Source: Actinacidiphila sp. DG2A-62
Lineage (GTDB): Bacteria > Actinomycetota > Actinomycetes > Streptomycetales > Streptomycetaceae
Direction of reading: 5' to 3'
DNA length: 64,000 bases
Assembly: GCF_035825295.1 (NCBI RefSeq)
Contig: NZ_JAYMGI010000002.1
Span: forward strand, 434,001 to 498,000
A program made the position numbers and the translations under genes. Below, piece by piece: positions 62,213 through 64,000 of the stretch; the first letter of the stretch is position 1; the number at the start of each line of letters is the position of its first letter. A model generated the notes under the pieces. The model did not search any database. It saw nothing but the letters and a program-made list of their open reading frames with translations, and was not told where the DNA came from.

Positions 62213-64000
62213 TCAGACGGCCGCGGCGCCGCGTTCCGCGAGGGCGGTCTCGCGCAGGAAGGCGTAGGCGAGCAGGGGGATCTCGTAGAGCGCGGCGTGG
62301 GAGGTGACCTCGCGGTCGGGCGACTGGAGGGCGCCGGCGTCGATGAGGGACTCCAGGAGGCGGCAGGCCGCGTCGTCGCCGCAGCCGAGGACGCCGGCGG
62401 CGTCGCGGAGGGTGAAGACCGGCGCGGGCAGGGAGCCCAGCCGCCGCAGCACCGTGCGGTGCTCGTCGGCCAGGTCGCGCCAGGCGGCCTCGACGGCGCT
62501 GCGGACGGCGACGTCGCCCGCGGTGAGTTCGCCGAGGCGGGTGGCCGGATCGGCCAGCCGGGCGGCGAACTCGCGCAGCGGCAGGTACCGCAGCGCGGAC
62601 AGCTTCAGGCCGCTGACCCGCACCGCGAGCGGCACGCAGCCGGTGGCGGCCACGATCCGCTCGACCGAGGCGGGGTCCGCGTCGGCGCGTTCCTCGCCGA
62701 TGATCCGGGCCAGCAGGGTACGGGCCTGGTCGGGTGCGAGCGCGGGCACGTCGAGCTGACGGGCGGCTTCGAGGCCGGCCAGCCGGGAGCGGGACGTGAC
62801 CAGGACCGCGCACTTGCCGCCGCCCGGCACCAGCGGGCGGACGCTCGCCTCGTCGACGGCGTCGTCGAGGACCAGGAGGGCGCGCCGGTCGGCGAACCAC
62901 GCCTGCCAGCGGGCCGCCCCGACGTGGGGGTCGGTGACGGCCCCGTCGGTACAGCCGGTGAGCCGGTCGAGTTCGGCGAGCACGTCGGGCCAGGTGCGCG
63001 GCCTGCCGTCCTCGCCGCGCATCCGCACGAAGAGCACGCCGCCCGGCCACCGGTCCGCCAGCTTGCGGGCGCTGTGGACGGCGAAGGTGGTCTTGCCGAC
63101 GCCGACCGGGCCGGTGATCACCACCACGGGTGCGCCCTCGCGTTCCAGCATCCGGGTCAGCTGGGCGCTCTGCTGCTCGCGGCCGACGAAGTCGTGCGGC
63201 AGGTGCGGCAGGACGCTGCGGACGGCTGTCCCGCCCGCGGCGGTCGCGGGCGCGGCGGAGGGCGGCGGCGCGGCCTCTTCGCCTGCGAGCATGGAGCGGA
63301 AGAGGTTCTGCAGCAACGGGCTCGGCTGCAGGCCCAGGTCGGAGGCGAGGGACTGGCGCAGGCTCTCGTACGCGGCGAACCCCTCGCTCTGCCGGCCCAA
63401 CCGGTACAGGGCCCGCATCTGGACGGCGCGCAGCCGTTCGCGGTGCGGGAAGCGCTCGGTGAGGACGCCGATGTTCTCGGCCACGCCGGCGGCGTTGCCC
63501 AGGGCCAGTTCGGCCTCCGCCCAGTCCTCGTAGGCGTGCAGGTACCGGGCGTCGTAGTGCTCCGCCTCCGCGGCGAGGATCTCCGAGGCGCGCAGGTCGG
63601 CGAGGGCCGGGCCCTGCCACAGCTCCAGCGCTCGGCGCAGGTGCCGGGCCGCCGCGGCGGTGGAGCCGGCGGCGACGGCGGTGCGGCCGGCCCGCACCGA
63701 CTGCTGGAAGCGCAGCAGGTCCAGTTCACCGGGGGCCAGCCGCAGCGAGTAGCCGCCGAGCGCGTGCTCGAAGCGGTCGCCGGCGCTCACCGCGTTCAGG
63801 ATCTTGCGCAGCGCGGCCACGTACACCTGGAGGTTCTTGCGCGCGGACCGCGGTGGGTGGTCGCCCCACACGGTCTCGGTCAACCGCTCGGTCGACACGA
63901 TGCTGTTGGCCCGGCACAGCAGGAGCGCCAGGACCAGCCGCTGCTTGAGCGGTCCCAGGGGGACCGGCGTTCCGCCCGCCTCAAGGGAGAGGGGGCCGAG
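62213..64000 (-). CDS. AfsR/SARP-family regulator with NB-ARC domain, cut by right edge
   Basis: The gene is open to the window edge, so the N-terminus is missing; the visible part is at least 595 aa. At the edge LGPLKQRLVLALLLCRANSI and ERLTETVWGDHPPRSARKNL are the OmpR-like winged HTH of SARPs. The bacterial transcriptional activation domain follows (GELDLLRFQQSVRAG, SLASDLGLQPSPLLQNLF), then an NB-ARC ATPase (VVITGPVGVGKTTFAVHSA; RALLVLDDAVDEASVRPL; CAVLVTSRSRL). There are no C-terminal TPRs, a truncated AfsR-type layout. It probably activates the adjacent lanthipeptide genes by binding 11-bp-spaced direct repeats such as those at 57470. Confidence 0.88.
   Translation of the reverse strand, partial: LGPLSLEAGGTPVPLGPLKQRLVLALLLCRANSIVSTERLTETVWGDHPPRSARKNLQVYVAALRKILNAVSAGDRFEHALGGYSLRLAPGELDLLRFQQSVRAGRTAVAAGSTAAAARHLRRALELWQGPALADLRASEILAAEAEHYDARYLHAYEDWAEAELALGNAAGVAENIGVLTERFPHRERLRAVQMRALYRLGRQSEGFAAYESLRQSLASDLGLQPSPLLQNLFRSMLAGEEAAPPPSAAPATAAGGTAVRSVLPHLPHDFVGREQQSAQLTRMLEREGAPVVVITGPVGVGKTTFAVHSARKLADRWPGGVLFVRMRGEDGRPRTWPDVLAELDRLTGCTDGAVTDPHVGAARWQAWFADRRALLVLDDAVDEASVRPLVPGGGKCAVLVTSRSRLAGLEAARQLDVPALAPDQARTLLARIIGEERADADPASVERIVAATGCVPLAVRVSGLKLSALRYLPLREFAARLADPATRLGELTAGDVAVRSAVEAAWRDLADEHRTVLRRLGSLPAPVFTLRDAAGVLGCGDDAACRLLESLIDAGALQSPDREVTSHAALYEIPLLAYAFLRETALAERGAAAV

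Overview
The window is very GC-rich, with G/C-saturated third codon positions, many GTG starts, frequent ATGA/GTGA start-stop overlaps, secreted glycosidases, LAL and SARP regulators and RiPP loci. This is what a streptomycete (Streptomyces or a close relative) looks like. The content is accessory or secondary-metabolism DNA. I see no housekeeping genes, no rRNA or tRNA, no CRISPR array and no insertion sequence.

1-9 kb: a damaged GH97 alpha-glycosidase, a GH59 galactocerebrosidase-like enzyme, an MFS drug-type exporter, and a LysR regulator divergent from an FAD monooxygenase. 9-22 kb: an aldo/keto reductase divergent from its likely regulator; a three-gene ferredoxin/P450/ferredoxin-reductase operon; a sedolisin-like peptidase with a ricin-type lectin tail; an SDR divergent from a MerR regulator; several small secreted or membrane proteins; and an NAD-dependent epimerase divergent from a MarR regulator. 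22.3-26.7 kb: an unfamiliar translationally coupled operon consisting of a 62-aa peptide, a helical protein, two paralogous ~310-370-aa proteins and an S12-type serine hydrolase. 26.9-33.3 kb: a sialic acid island with a secreted BNR/lectin protein, a GH33 sialidase, NanA-like and NanT-like proteins and a GntR regulator with a clear palindromic operator. 33.5-35.6 kb: an ECF sigma factor between two paralogous secreted or membrane proteins.

36-62 kb holds three adjacent RiPP loci. (i) 36-46.3 kb: a class IV-like lanthipeptide locus. Its synthetase keeps a Cys...Cys-His zinc triad; it also has an S9 prolyl-oligopeptidase, two short Cys/Trp/Thr-rich precursors, and an ABC exporter heterodimer. 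(ii) 46.3-57.3 kb, minus strand: a radical SAM enzyme, a heme-oxygenase-like diiron protein, a 66-aa candidate precursor, a nucleotide-cyclase/ATPase regulator, an S8 peptidase, a GAF protein and a LAL regulator. (iii) 57.5-64 kb: a class III lanthipeptide locus with two near-identical precursors, an MFS exporter, a LanKC lacking zinc ligands, and a SARP/NB-ARC regulator running off the right edge. The radical SAM cassette is the best candidate for an undescribed system; the 22-27 kb operon is second.

Eight otherwise intact genes are broken by what looks like one missing base in a G or C run. I treat these mainly as sequencing or assembly errors and annotate through them. The GH97 gene also has a real internal deletion.
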